Positions 17,596 to 26,323 of a stretch of DNA of 64,000 nt are shown here, in pieces. The position numbers and the translations under genes were made by a program. A model generated the notes under the pieces. It searched no databases and was not told the DNA's origin. It saw nothing but the letters and a program-made list of their open reading frames with translations. The first letter of the stretch is position 1. Every line of letters starts with the position of its first letter. This DNA comes from Bacteroides ovatus. GTDB lineage: Bacteria; Bacteroidota; Bacteroidia; Bacteroidales; Bacteroidaceae. The stretch is taken from the NCBI RefSeq assembly GCF_001314995.1, contig NZ_CP012938.1, positions 6,200,001 to 6,264,000 of the forward strand. Reading direction: 5' to 3'.

Positions 17596-19348
17596 AATAC
17601 AACAGGCACATACACCAAGTATTACCCTTATATATAATAAGGTAAAGGAAGATGTGGAATGTGTTGTTCGGGAGATAGAGCAGCGTGCCATTGATATAGC
17701 ATCCAGTTATAAAGATTGGGTGGAGTTGGGCTTTGCGCTTGTGGATGGATTGGGAGAAAACGGACGGGAGTATTATCACCGCATCAGCAGGTTTTACCCT
17801 GCCTATAAAAGGGAAAAAACGGACAAACAATATACGTATTGTCTGCACTCCAAAGGACAAGGCATTACTATCCGCTCTTTCTTCCATTTGGCAAATCAAG
17901 CCGGAATCTCATTGGCTCCGTTCAGTAAAGAGCATTTATCCATTTTACCAAATATCCAAAATGGAAAAACGGGTAAATGGATAAAATCAGAAGAAGAACT
18001 TCCTGTATTTCCTGAATGTGTGTTTGAGCATCTTCCTCCTTTTCTAAATGAGGTTGTCAATAATTCCATTTCAGTAGATGACCGTGATACGATATTAATC
18101 GGGGCTATTGTGTGTTTGTCGGTATGCTTTCATAATGTTTGTGGCGTGTACGATGAACGCATTGTTTATCCGAATCTATATCTGTTCGTGGTGGCAGATG
18201 CCGGTATGGGAAAAGGAGCATTGACCTTATGCCGAGAATTGGTAGCTCCCATTAACCGTAATTTGCATGAACTTTCAAAGCGGATGGAACAGGAATACAA
18301 AGAAGCGATGAGCGCTTATATCAAAGGTAAGAAAACTGATGAAATGACTATGCCAACAGAACCGCCCATGCGTATGCTCGTCATTCCTGCCAATAGTAGC
18401 GCAAGTTCTTTCTTGAAGATATTGGGGGACAATGACGGAATCGGGCTGTTGTTTGAATCGGAAGGTGACACGTTAAGCCAGACTTTAAAGTCGGATTACG
18501 GCAATTATTCCGATGTGTTGCGAAAGGCATTTCATCATGAGCTGGTAAGTTTAAGTCGCCGTAAGGACAGGGAGTATTGCGAAGTAGCTAATCCGAGAGT
18601 TTCGGTAGCTTTGGCTGGAACTCCAGAACAGGTAAGAAGATTAATTCCTGATGCGGAGAACGGATTGATGAGTCGCTTTTGTTTCTATATTATCCGCTTC
18701 AAACGAGGTATAAGAAATGTGTTTGCCACAAGCGACATTTCTCAATCCAAGAATGCCATGTTCAAACTGTTGGGAGATAAATTCTGCCATTTGCATGAGA
18801 ATTTTGTACGGCAGGGTAATTATTCCTTTTCTCTTCCCTCTGATTTGCAGGAACACTTTATTGAATATCTCAGTCGGGTGAATGAGGAATGTTGTGACGA
18901 AGTGGATAACAAGATGCAAGGAGTAGTCAGACGGATGGGACTGATTGCTTATCGTATAATGATGGTGTTGACTGCTGTCCGACATTTGGATAATGTGATT
19001 CACAAATCTTCTTCTGACGAGACTGTACAATTGGTTTGCCATGAGTTTGACTATTCCATAGCCATGAGTATTTGCGACACCCTGCTTTATCATGCCGTAT
19101 TCATTTATCAGAATTTGTCAGGAAATCAGTCTAAGCGATTCAATGCCGCTTCGCAAGAGACGGGCGTTTATGCACGAAGGAACACCCTTTATAATATGTT
19201 GCCTGACACTTTCACAAAGAAAGATTATGATGCGGCGGTTTTAACTTTGGGCGAGAATGGAAGTACGGCAAACAAGTGGATAGAGGCCTTTATCAAAGAT
19301 GGCAAACTAAGCCGAATAGAACAAGGTAAATATAGGAAGATTTTTTGA
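17543..19348 (+). CDS. PriCT-2 / DUF3987 primase-helicase-like protein
   Basis: This protein of about 600 residues has an N-terminal PriCT-2-like segment (around YKDWVELGFALVDGLGENG, residues about 50-110) and a DUF3987 P-loop domain from about residue 170 onward with the Walker A-like ADAGMGKGALT. Together with the VirE-N protein it is the usual replication pair of mobilisable Bacteroides elements. The longest frame begins at 17477, but the ATG pair at 17543/17546 (MMSKKIFSAQDW) is the better start because it gives an overlap of 53 bases with the preceding gene rather than 119. A stem-loop region follows its stop. Confidence 0.85.
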   Translation: MMSKKIFSAQDWENVPSEIQQAHTPSITLIYNKVKEDVECVVREIEQRAIDIASSYKDWVELGFALVDGLGENGREYYHRISRFYPAYKREKTDKQYTYCLHSKGQGITIRSFFHLANQAGISLAPFSKEHLSILPNIQNGKTGKWIKSEEELPVFPECVFEHLPPFLNEVVNNSISVDDRDTILIGAIVCLSVCFHNVCGVYDERIVYPNLYLFVVADAGMGKGALTLCRELVAPINRNLHELSKRMEQEYKEAMSAYIKGKKTDEMTMPTEPPMRMLVIPANSSASSFLKILGDNDGIGLLFESEGDTLSQTLKSDYGNYSDVLRKAFHHELVSLSRRKDREYCEVANPRVSVALAGTPEQVRRLIPDAENGLMSRFCFYIIRFKRGIRNVFATSDISQSKNAMFKLLGDKFCHLHENFVRQGNYSFSLPSDLQEHFIEYLSRVNEECCDEVDNKMQGVVRRMGLIAYRIMMVLTAVRHLDNVIHKSSSDETVQLVCHEFDYSIAMSICDTLLYHAVFIYQNLSGNQSKRFNAASQETGVYARRNTLYNMLPDTFTKKDYDAAVLTLGENGSTANKWIEAFIKDGKLSRIEQGKYRKIF

Positions 19349-19410
19349 GTGGCAAGTTTGTGTTTTAGTGTCACTAAAACCTAGGCGGCAAGCGGATAGA
19401 ACTGCCACTC
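19347..19410 (+). other. Nested hairpins, candidate oriT of element 1
   Basis: An outer 8-bp inverted repeat (GAGTGGCA at 19347-19354 with TGCCACTC at 19403-19410) encloses a tight 9-bp inverted repeat (19362-19370 with 19372-19380). It lies between the DUF3987 gene and mobC, where origins of transfer usually sit, though it could also terminate transcription because T- and A-runs surround it. Confidence 0.5.
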
Positions 19411-19449
19411 TTAAAAAATCAATTTATGCACATCAAAGTTTAGATAAGT

Positions 19450-19818
19450 ATGAAGAAAAAGAAACTTGGTGGTCGCCCAAAGTTAGCGAATTACCAGAAA
19501 CGCACGAAATGTTTCCGGGTAATGTTTACCGAGAACGACTATATCTATATCCAATCCAAAGCCCAACAGGCTGGACTGTCTGTCAATGAATTTTGCCATC
19601 AGGCTGCAATGGGCTGTGAAGTTGGTCAGCGTATCAGTCCGGAAATGGTATCGGCAATCCGTGACCTTTCCGGTATAGCCAATAATGTCAACCAGATTGC
19701 CCATCAGATGCACATCTATGGTTTGGAAGCCGTGAAACAACAATGTTTTTCTATTATATCAGAAGTCAGTAGAATTATCACCCAAGTAAAGAATAACAAT
19801 CATGATAGCGAAGATTAA
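19450..19818 (+). CDS. mobC: MobC-type relaxosome protein
   Basis: This 122-residue basic protein is of the MobC relaxosome accessory type: an Arg/Lys-rich N-terminus (KKKKLGGRPKL), a ribbon-helix-helix-like segment, and the conserved LSGIANNVNQIAHQMHIYG near residues 75-95. It would bind oriT and help the relaxase nick it. It overlaps the relaxase gene by 17 bases, and a candidate oriT lies 40 bases upstream. Family call is secure. Confidence 0.92.
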   Translation: MKKKKLGGRPKLANYQKRTKCFRVMFTENDYIYIQSKAQQAGLSVNEFCHQAAMGCEVGQRISPEMVSAIRDLSGIANNVNQIAHQMHIYGLEAVKQQCFSIISEVSRIITQVKNNNHDSED

Positions 19819-20701
19819 AACAAGAGCCGATTTTGGAGGGATAGTAAATTACGCCAATGATCAAAAGAACAAGAAAAAGAGTGCCATACTTTTAGCATAC
19901 GAAGGTGTCTGTGCCATCAGCAATAAGACCATAGCCGATTCTTTTCAGATACAAGCTTCTATGCGTCCGAAAGTAAAAAGTTCGGTGAAACACGTATCAC
20001 TTGCTTTCTCTCCGCAAGATACCATCCGTTTTTCCGATGATGAAAAAGGAGATACACTTATGGTGGAGATTGCCAAGAAATGGATGGAGCAGATGGGGAT
20101 TAGCAATACCCAATATATCATAGCCAGGCATCATGATACGGAACATCCACATTGCCATATAGTGTTCAATCGGATAGATAATGACGGTAATCTCATTTCT
20201 GATAGCAACGAACGGATACGAAATGCAAAAGTCTGTCGAGCTTTAACCAAAGAATATAAACTTTACTTTGCCCTTAAAAACAGCAAAGCCAGAAATAAGA
20301 GCCGTTTACGTCCTCATCAATTACGGAAGTATAATCTACGTTCTGCAGCTCTTGATGCACTGGCTGTATCTCGCTCATGGAATGATTTTCTTGGCATTCT
20401 CAAAGGTCAGGGCATAGATATGCGTTTTAATCATGCTGAGAACTCTGATAAAATTCGTGGTATATCCTTTTGTATGGATGAATTTAGCATTGCAGGTTCT
20501 AAACTTGACTGTGATTTGAGTTTTAACAGCCTTTGCGTTACGTTGGGCAATGTAACTACAGAATTGATTATTCAACCCCATCAGGCCATAACTTCCAGTG
20601 GAGGTGGAGGAACAAGCAATGAACAAGGATGGCGAGACGATAAAAACAAGGATAGCCAAAGAAACGAACCTTTCTATAAACCCTCAAAACGTAGAAGATA
20701 A
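19802..20701 (+). CDS. mobB: MobP/MobB-type relaxase
   Basis: This 299-residue relaxase nicks one DNA strand at oriT and stays linked to it for transfer. The metal-binding three-histidine motif is visible as HHDTEHPHCHIVFNR (around residues 108-122). The nucleophilic tyrosine is expected near the N-terminus; the region ADFGGIVNYANDQ (residues 9-21) fits. The C-terminal tail is basic and Ser/Gly-rich. It overlaps mobC upstream and the membrane protein downstream (stop TAA shares a base with the next ATG), so the three are coupled. Mobilisation would need conjugation machinery from another element. Confidence 0.93.
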   Translation: MIAKIKTRADFGGIVNYANDQKNKKKSAILLAYEGVCAISNKTIADSFQIQASMRPKVKSSVKHVSLAFSPQDTIRFSDDEKGDTLMVEIAKKWMEQMGISNTQYIIARHHDTEHPHCHIVFNRIDNDGNLISDSNERIRNAKVCRALTKEYKLYFALKNSKARNKSRLRPHQLRKYNLRSAALDALAVSRSWNDFLGILKGQGIDMRFNHAENSDKIRGISFCMDEFSIAGSKLDCDLSFNSLCVTLGNVTTELIIQPHQAITSSGGGGTSNEQGWRDDKNKDSQRNEPFYKPSKRRR

Positions 20702-21339
20702 TGAAAGAAGATGTAGTAGCTGCGAATCTTGCAAATTTGCGTCAAAGTATCAGTGAGCTAAAAGAATGTATTGAAAAACAGAATGCCACTGTTTCTAAAT
20801 CGGAACAATCTGTAAAAGTGGACTTTGACGAAAAGATCATTTATAATGGAGTCGCTAAAGGTTTCTGCACTTGTTGGAATGAAGCCTTGTCTGTGGTAAA
20901 GAAACATATTTGGAAACAACAGCCGAACACTTTACCATTTTCACTATGGTTCCCGAAACTCATTGAATTATTCAAGCAGAAGTCCAAACTTCTTGAATAT
21001 CTTTATCGGCACGTTTGCGATTACAATCTCAATCGTATGACTATTGAAGCAAATACGGATTGCATATTAAAACGGCAGGATGAGATACTTGCAAAAATCA
21101 ATGAATTGAAAAATCCAGTAACCATTATTCCACCCAATATTAATGGGATGTTTATACGTGGGCATCATATAAAACTCCAGTATGTTGTGGTCTTTATTGT
21201 CGCTATTGTTACATGGGCTATTACTGCTTCTGTTAGCAGTATGAAGTATAAGGAAGAAAGCTTTGCGTATTATTCGATGTATCGGGCTGTAAAGGAACAA
21301 TCTGAACTTATATTAAAAAAATGGAGAAACTCAAAATAA
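20701..21339 (+). CDS. Mobilisation-linked membrane protein
   Basis: This 212-residue protein has an N-terminal coiled-coil-like helix (residues about 5-40), a middle helical region and one membrane-spanning segment near residues 160-180 (LQYVVVFIVAIVTWAITA). Proteins with this outline follow relaxase genes in many Bacteroides mobilisable elements and may couple the relaxosome to a helper transfer apparatus; element 2 has a similar gene at 35888. I do not recognise a named domain. It is the last gene of the operon. Confidence 0.75.
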   Translation: MKEDVVAANLANLRQSISELKECIEKQNATVSKSEQSVKVDFDEKIIYNGVAKGFCTCWNEALSVVKKHIWKQQPNTLPFSLWFPKLIELFKQKSKLLEYLYRHVCDYNLNRMTIEANTDCILKRQDEILAKINELKNPVTIIPPNINGMFIRGHHIKLQYVVVFIVAIVTWAITASVSSMKYKEESFAYYSMYRAVKEQSELILKKWRNSK

Positions 21340-21477
21340 AGAAATAGCATTTGTTGCATATAAAAAATACTGCTTATTAAGGATTTATTCTTTTATATTC
21401 TTATAGAATATGGCTAAAAGGATTTTTCTTGTTATTATGGGATATTCTATAAAGTATAAATAATAAAAAATAAAATT
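21340..21477. other. Intergenic boundary between element 1 and the RM-like locus
   Basis: This 138-base AT-rich stretch is probably the promoter region of the recombinase. I see short ATATTCT/AGAATAT complementarity (near 21396-21411) but no att repeat. Confidence 0.4.
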
Positions 21478-22083
21478 ATGATTTACGGATACATTAGAGT
21501 AAGCAGCGATAAGCAGACAGTAGAGAATCAGCGTTTTGAAATTAATAATTTCTGTGAACGTTATAAACTTGTAATTGATGGTTGGATTGAGGAAACCATT
21601 AGTGGTATGAAATCATACAATAAACGTGAATTGGGTAGGCTTTTACTACAGATTCAGAAAGATGATCTCATTATCTGTGCAGAATTATCACGATTGGGAA
21701 GAAATCTATTCATGATTATGGAGATATTAAATATTTGTATGACCAAAGAATGTCGTGTGTGGACTATAAAAGACAACTATCGTCTTGGTGATGATATCCA
21801 AAGTAAGGTTCTTGCCTTTGCTTTTGGACTATCTGCTGAGATTGAACGTAATCTTATTAGCCAGCGCACGAAGGAGGCTTTGGCAAGAAAAAAAGCTGAA
21901 GGTGTGACATTGGGACGACCAAAGGGAAGAAAAAGTTCTGTAGAAAAATATAAACTTCATGGAAAAGAAAATCTTATTCATGAACTTTTAAAGGCAAAAG
22001 TTTCTAAGCGTAAAATTTCTAAATTATGTAAAGTTGATAGAAATACGCTTGACCGTTTTATAAAACAGTTTTTGACGGAATGA
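21478..22083 (+). CDS. Serine recombinase (Hin/Mpi-type DNA invertase family)
   Basis: This 201-residue serine recombinase resembles Hin-type invertases and the Bacteroides Mpi group. The catalytic serine is Ser9 within YIRVSSDKQ; the conserved LSRLGRN and the helix E region (GLSAEIERNLISQRTKEALA) follow, then a short HTH C-terminus (ISKLCKVDRNTLDRFI). The size is right for an invertase or resolvase, not for a large integrase. Its stop overlaps the start of the spare specificity gene (ATGA), so recombinase and cassette are one translational unit. The most direct inference is that it inverts the 1.2-kb segment between the 47-bp repeats at 22332 and 23579. Confidence 0.93.
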   Translation: MIYGYIRVSSDKQTVENQRFEINNFCERYKLVIDGWIEETISGMKSYNKRELGRLLLQIQKDDLIICAELSRLGRNLFMIMEILNICMTKECRVWTIKDNYRLGDDIQSKVLAFAFGLSAEIERNLISQRTKEALARKKAEGVTLGRPKGRKSSVEKYKLHGKENLIHELLKAKVSKRKISKLCKVDRNTLDRFIKQFLTE

Positions 22084-23012
22084 AACAGAGCGATTTCGTG
22101 CAGCAACAAGGCGTGAAGTGTAACTTTGCAGATTCTATCCCATGGGTGATATTGTCTCCCATTGAACAGAGCATCAAGCAGAAGATTGAGTCTGTGGGAA
22201 TACCCTTGAAGGATTGGAACATCCAAATCAACTATGGGATAAAAACTGGTTTCAATGATGCTTTTATCATTTCTACCGAAAAGCGTGATGAGATACTAGC
22301 GAATTGTCAAACAGAAGATGAACGTGTTCGGACGGCTGAACTTATACGACCGATTTTGCGTGGCAGAGATATTAGGAGGTATGAATATGAGTGGGCTGAC
22401 AAGTACCTCATAGCCACATTTCCATCACGTCACTACGACATAGAGCTGTACCCTGCCGTAAAGCGACATCTTCTTTCATTTGGCAAAGAAAGACTGGAGC
22501 AGACAGGCAAGACCTATTCTATCAACGGCGAAAAAATCAAGGCTCGCAAGAAGACTCACAATAAGTGGTTTGAAACACAAGACAGCATCAGCTATTGGGA
22601 GGATTTTATGCGGCCAAAAATAATATGGAAGCGTATAGGGTCAATACTTCGCTTCTCGTATGACACTACGGGTAATTTTGGTCTTGATAGTACCTGCTTT
22701 GCCACAGGGCAACACATGGCTTATTTGTGCTGCATATTAAATTCTCTTATGGGGCATTATATGTTCAAAGATTCTCCCAAGACTGGTACTGGAGACTTGC
22801 TTGTAAGCGTACAAGCCATTGAACCTATTTTGATACCGATGAATAAAGATATGGAATGCTTGTTTGAAAATTTACTGGAAGAGGTCTTGAAACATCGCTC
22901 GGAAGAAACAGAAAAGGAAATAAACCGTTTAGCTTTCAAACTATACGATTTATCTCCTGCTGAAATCAACTACATCACTGATTTTGTTACTCAATCTCAA
23001 CAAAGCCAATAA
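22080..23012 (+). CDS. Spare target-recognition domain of the Eco57I-type methyltransferase
   Basis: This 310-residue protein is a stand-alone copy of the C-terminal DNA-recognition part of the methyltransferase encoded on the opposite strand. Residues 1-100 are closely similar to residues about 815-912 of that protein (WVILSPIEQSIK and INYGIKTG occur in both), while residues 101-310 are a different TaqI-C-like recognition domain. The boundary is the perfect 47-bp inverted repeat (22332-22378). The gene begins at an ATG overlapping the recombinase stop and ends inside the methyltransferase gene, overlapping it tail to tail by 26 bases. It lacks methyltransferase motifs, so it probably serves as a reserve specificity cassette. 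Confidence 0.85.
   Translation: MKQSDFVQQQGVKCNFADSIPWVILSPIEQSIKQKIESVGIPLKDWNIQINYGIKTGFNDAFIISTEKRDEILANCQTEDERVRTAELIRPILRGRDIRRYEYEWADKYLIATFPSRHYDIELYPAVKRHLLSFGKERLEQTGKTYSINGEKIKARKKTHNKWFETQDSISYWEDFMRPKIIWKRIGSILRFSYDTTGNFGLDSTCFATGQHMAYLCCILNSLMGHYMFKDSPKTGTGDLLVSVQAIEPILIPMNKDMECLFENLLEEVLKHRSEETEKEINRLAFKLYDLSPAEINYITDFVTQSQQSQ
22332..22378 (+). repeat. 47-bp inverted repeat, copy in the spare cassette
   Basis: This is identical, on the opposite strand, to 23579-23625. It encodes the same peptide (TAELIRPILRGRDIRR) in the same reading frame in both genes, so recombination keeps both frames open. Confidence 0.9.
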
Positions 23013-23578
23013 CTTGTCGTTCTTTCTCTGATAGATTATATAAGTCGAAAATCATGGAATCTATTGCCATGGCTTTCGACTTGCTATATACATTCTGAAT
23101 ATCATTAACAGCAGACCTGAATCGTGCATTCATTTCGTCTGTCACCTGCATTACTGGAATTTTGTCAAAAAAAATTTTGCTCATTTCACGAGTTCCACCT
23201 TGTAGTTCTGGAAATGAATCACGGAAGCAGAACTTGAACAAAGAAGAATTGAAGAATGCAGTAAGATATGCTATAGCTTGACCTGTTATAATGAAACACT
23301 TTTGATTTGTACAATAAGCATTGTCATCATATACGAACGGCATATATTTTGTCATGTTGGGATAGACAATTTTTGGCTTATTAAAATCCTCCATATAAGC
23401 ACAGTTACGAAGGTTATATGGCGTATCTCCTTTGTCTGTTCTTTTCGATATTTTATCCCAATATAAATCTAAATGAGCTTTTATGGCAGGATACTCTTCG
23501 ATTTTGATGCGAGGTAATTTACCTTTTATACCATTATGAATGTTGATAATCCATAATTCAGCCCATTTATACCCGTAT
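22379..23578. other. Predicted invertible specificity segment
   Basis: These 1200 bases between the two 47-bp inverted repeats hold the 3' parts of two different recognition domains, tail to tail. Inversion would put residues 101-310 of the spare gene onto the methyltransferase and the reverse. In the orientation seen here the methyltransferase ends with FVEIE. Confidence 0.75.
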
Positions 23579-26313
23579 CTCCTAATATCTCTGCCACGCA
23601 AAATCGGTCGTATAAGTTCAGCCGTTCTTTTGCGTTCTTCTTCCGTCTGGCAATTCGCCAATATCGCTTCACGTTTTTCCGTATCAATGATAAAAGCATC
23701 ATTATAACCTGTCTTTATTCCATAGTTGATTTGAATATCCCAATCCTTCAAAGGTGTTCCTACGGCTTCTATCTTCCGCTTGATGCTTTGCTCGATAGGA
23801 GATAGGATAACCCATGAATCGGAAGAAGAAAAATCACACACCGCTCCGCTATGCTGCACGAAAACGCTCAAATTCTTAACGCCATCTTTATTTTGTTTAT
23901 TGGTGACAGTGCATAAAGTTTTATGCTTGTTATCTTCTTTAGAAAAGAGTAAGATGTTTGTATCAACTGTAGCACTCTCAAATATTTTCACGCCTGCGAA
24001 GTCTATAAGCAATTGGGGATTTGTATTCTTAGCAAAGAATCCACGTGTTTTTTCTCCGTATCCGGCACGCATCCATTTGTTGGACGTGATATAACAAAGA
24101 TGACCTTTGGGTTTCAGTAATTGCCATCCACGTTCGTAGAAAAGGCAATATATGTCTCCCGTTTTTGCGAATGTTTTATAGTCACATGGTTCATAGAGTT
24201 TAGCCAATTCACCACCATTATTTTGTAACTGGATGTATGGAGGGTTACCTATTACTATATCGAAGCCATCGCTGACTCCAAACATCCAAGCAGGATCGAA
24301 GAACTCTGCTACTGTATTTTGGTCATAAGGATTCCATGCTGCCAATTGTATAGCATCTTCAGGGGCAAAGTCTTTGTCATCCGCCAGTAATCTAGCTAAT
24401 TTTTCACGTAATACCTTGTCCTTTTCTCGTAAGGTACTTTTGCGGTTAGCAGTTTTTGCAGAAAAATGTTCATGACGGACTTCTATCAATTTCTGTTTTG
24501 TTGGCTCAATATCCGGATTCTCAAATAAACAGTGTGAAGCTTGCTTCTTTTTAGCAATCAAAGAATTGGCAGCGACAAACTTTGTTTCGAGGTTTGGTAA
24601 TGTCGGTATGCCAAAGTTTGGTTTAGAAGCATCTTTTTCACAATCGCAAATCAGTGAGATAAAAAAGCGTAGTTTTGTTATTTGGGCTGCGATACTCTGA
24701 ATGTCGCTGCCATAGATGCAATTTTCTATGATTGCCAATTTCAAGTCATACACTTTCTCATTTGGAGAAATACGACAGAGCACATCTATCATGCGATTAA
24801 GCAATCCCATCGGGAATGCTCCAGAACCACAAGCCGGGTCAAGTATTTTGATAGCCTTTAATCTTTTAGCGACACGCTGATATTCTTCTGGTTTTTCTCT
24901 GTCAAGGGTGAAATCTGGATTGAATAAGGAACGTACAAATTGAGTATCTCCTAAATAGGTAATGAGACTTTCGTCTACCATGTAATTGACTATTTCACGG
25001 GGCGTATAGAACGAACCACTTTGATTTCGCGCTGTTTCCTTTGTTTCGGGGTTGTATGCGCCTAATAGATTCTCAAATACTTTACCTAACAATTCTGGGT
25101 CAAGGGCTACCTGCTGTTCTTCGGGTGAATTTTCCTCTATTGTAAAGTTGTAGCGGCTGAGGATTGAAATCAGTCCTTTCTCTGAATCGAAGAACAGATT
25201 GTTAGGGATAATGGCACGATTGCGATAGCGCCCATCAGCAAAACGTTTGTCGTTGCGACTGAAGCCATCATAATTGTAGGCCTGTTCAACACCGTCAATC
25301 GTCTTGGTCTTATCAAGGCATTCAAAGAGTCCACCATTAAGGAAGGGGACTTCTGAGAATAAGGTAACGACATCATTCTCGCTGATGTTAAACATTTCGG
25401 CATAGCGATAGAGGGTTTTGATATCTTTCTTTATATTGGTAGCGAACTTGCGTTTGTTTCCTTGTTCATCTTCAATAGCACGGTTAAGTGTTGCAAAGAA
25501 CAAGTTCTGGAGAATTGCATTGTAATAGTTTCCAACAGTCTGACTATATGGGTCAAACTCTTTTAGGATAGTCTGCAAATAATCAATATCGAATATCCGT
25601 TGTGGTACCAAGTCCTTCTGCTTGATGAACCATACGAACATAATACGGGTAATAAGTCGAATTACTTTTGTTTCTAAATCCTCACGGTCATCATCTTCAG
25701 TTCCCGTATTATTGGGAAAAGAAACATTAGATGATGGTTCTATAGCCCATTGATACCATTCGAATAAATCCTTGTAGAACTGCTTTGTGAGTGTCTCGAC
25801 AGAAAATGCATTCGTTATGTCACTGAGTGTCTGTTTGCTATTTTTCAATGTGCCAAACTGTTCTATGGCAGTACGGCATCCACGACCTTCGCCAAGCAAA
25901 TATGTATAGCGTTTTGTATTAGTTGACATCTTTTCATATTCGCCTTGTTTGTTAAACCCCCAAGTTTCACTTACGTATGAGAATCTAAGAATGCTTTCAT
26001 CCTTACGATAACAGAACATAAATGCTCCAGCATACCCCATATTACGCCAATCTGTAGTGAGCATATCACGAATGCCACGACGGTTACGCTCAATGTCAAC
26101 TTTGTCACTCAATTCCACTTCGTATATGGCTATAGATTCTCCATCTACAAGAGATATTTTGCCAAGATTCAATGCTTCTTTAGCTAAGCGGCTACTTACG
26201 TGGACCGCAGAAGGAGTGTTCCAAAAACTAATTTTGTTTCGGAATATATCATAAAGCAATTTTTGCCAAGCCTCACGATTATATTTAGATTCGATGACTT
26301 CTTTGTAGTTCAT
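22987..26313 (-). CDS. Eco57I-type adenine methyltransferase with specificity domain
   Basis: This protein of 1108 residues is a type IIG/ISP-like DNA adenine methyltransferase. Residues 1-350 form an N-terminal region in which the segment IAIYEVELSDK could be part of a PD-(D/E)XK-like nuclease, though I cannot confirm it. The methyltransferase core has motif I DPACGSGAF (residue 492) and motif IV NPPY (residue 690), typical of N6-adenine enzymes. The C-terminal recognition domain (about 815-1108) is split at residues 897-912 by the 47-bp repeat, beyond which it can be exchanged by inversion. I chose the ATG at 26313, ten bases after the helicase stop; the frame stays open further upstream into the helicase gene. 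It is co-transcribed with the helicase. Confidence 0.9.
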   Translation of the reverse strand: MNYKEVIESKYNREAWQKLLYDIFRNKISFWNTPSAVHVSSRLAKEALNLGKISLVDGESIAIYEVELSDKVDIERNRRGIRDMLTTDWRNMGYAGAFMFCYRKDESILRFSYVSETWGFNKQGEYEKMSTNTKRYTYLLGEGRGCRTAIEQFGTLKNSKQTLSDITNAFSVETLTKQFYKDLFEWYQWAIEPSSNVSFPNNTGTEDDDREDLETKVIRLITRIMFVWFIKQKDLVPQRIFDIDYLQTILKEFDPYSQTVGNYYNAILQNLFFATLNRAIEDEQGNKRKFATNIKKDIKTLYRYAEMFNISENDVVTLFSEVPFLNGGLFECLDKTKTIDGVEQAYNYDGFSRNDKRFADGRYRNRAIIPNNLFFDSEKGLISILSRYNFTIEENSPEEQQVALDPELLGKVFENLLGAYNPETKETARNQSGSFYTPREIVNYMVDESLITYLGDTQFVRSLFNPDFTLDREKPEEYQRVAKRLKAIKILDPACGSGAFPMGLLNRMIDVLCRISPNEKVYDLKLAIIENCIYGSDIQSIAAQITKLRFFISLICDCEKDASKPNFGIPTLPNLETKFVAANSLIAKKKQASHCLFENPDIEPTKQKLIEVRHEHFSAKTANRKSTLREKDKVLREKLARLLADDKDFAPEDAIQLAAWNPYDQNTVAEFFDPAWMFGVSDGFDIVIGNPPYIQLQNNGGELAKLYEPCDYKTFAKTGDIYCLFYERGWQLLKPKGHLCYITSNKWMRAGYGEKTRGFFAKNTNPQLLIDFAGVKIFESATVDTNILLFSKEDNKHKTLCTVTNKQNKDGVKNLSVFVQHSGAVCDFSSSDSWVILSPIEQSIKRKIEAVGTPLKDWDIQINYGIKTGYNDAFIIDTEKREAILANCQTEEERKRTAELIRPILRGRDIRRYGYKWAELWIINIHNGIKGKLPRIKIEEYPAIKAHLDLYWDKISKRTDKGDTPYNLRNCAYMEDFNKPKIVYPNMTKYMPFVYDDNAYCTNQKCFIITGQAIAYLTAFFNSSLFKFCFRDSFPELQGGTREMSKIFFDKIPVMQVTDEMNARFRSAVNDIQNVYSKSKAMAIDSMIFDLYNLSEKERQVIGFVEIE
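23579..23625 (-). repeat. 47-bp inverted repeat, copy in the methyltransferase gene
   Basis: This is the exact reverse complement of 22332-22378. It lies at codons 897-912 of the methyltransferase. Confidence 0.9.
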
Positions 26314-26323
26314 ATTGCTATTT

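Larger units (their letters stand above)
14370..21339 (+). mobile_element. Mobilisable element 1 (integrase, primase-helicase, MobC-relaxase)
   Basis: Seven consecutive plus-strand genes make up a typical Bacteroides mobilisable unit: HTH/zinc-ribbon protein, tyrosine integrase, excisionase-like HTH, VirE-N protein, PriCT/DUF3987 protein, MobC, relaxase and a membrane protein. It carries no conjugation genes, so it would depend on a helper element for transfer. The left edge is set just after the dnaK terminator; the right edge is uncertain because no clear att repeat was found. Confidence 0.6.

Noticed and set aside
22332..23625. 47-bp repeats as CRISPR or IS ends
   Set aside because: Only two copies, inverted, and both lie inside coding sequence in the same frame, which fits gene homology and inversion.
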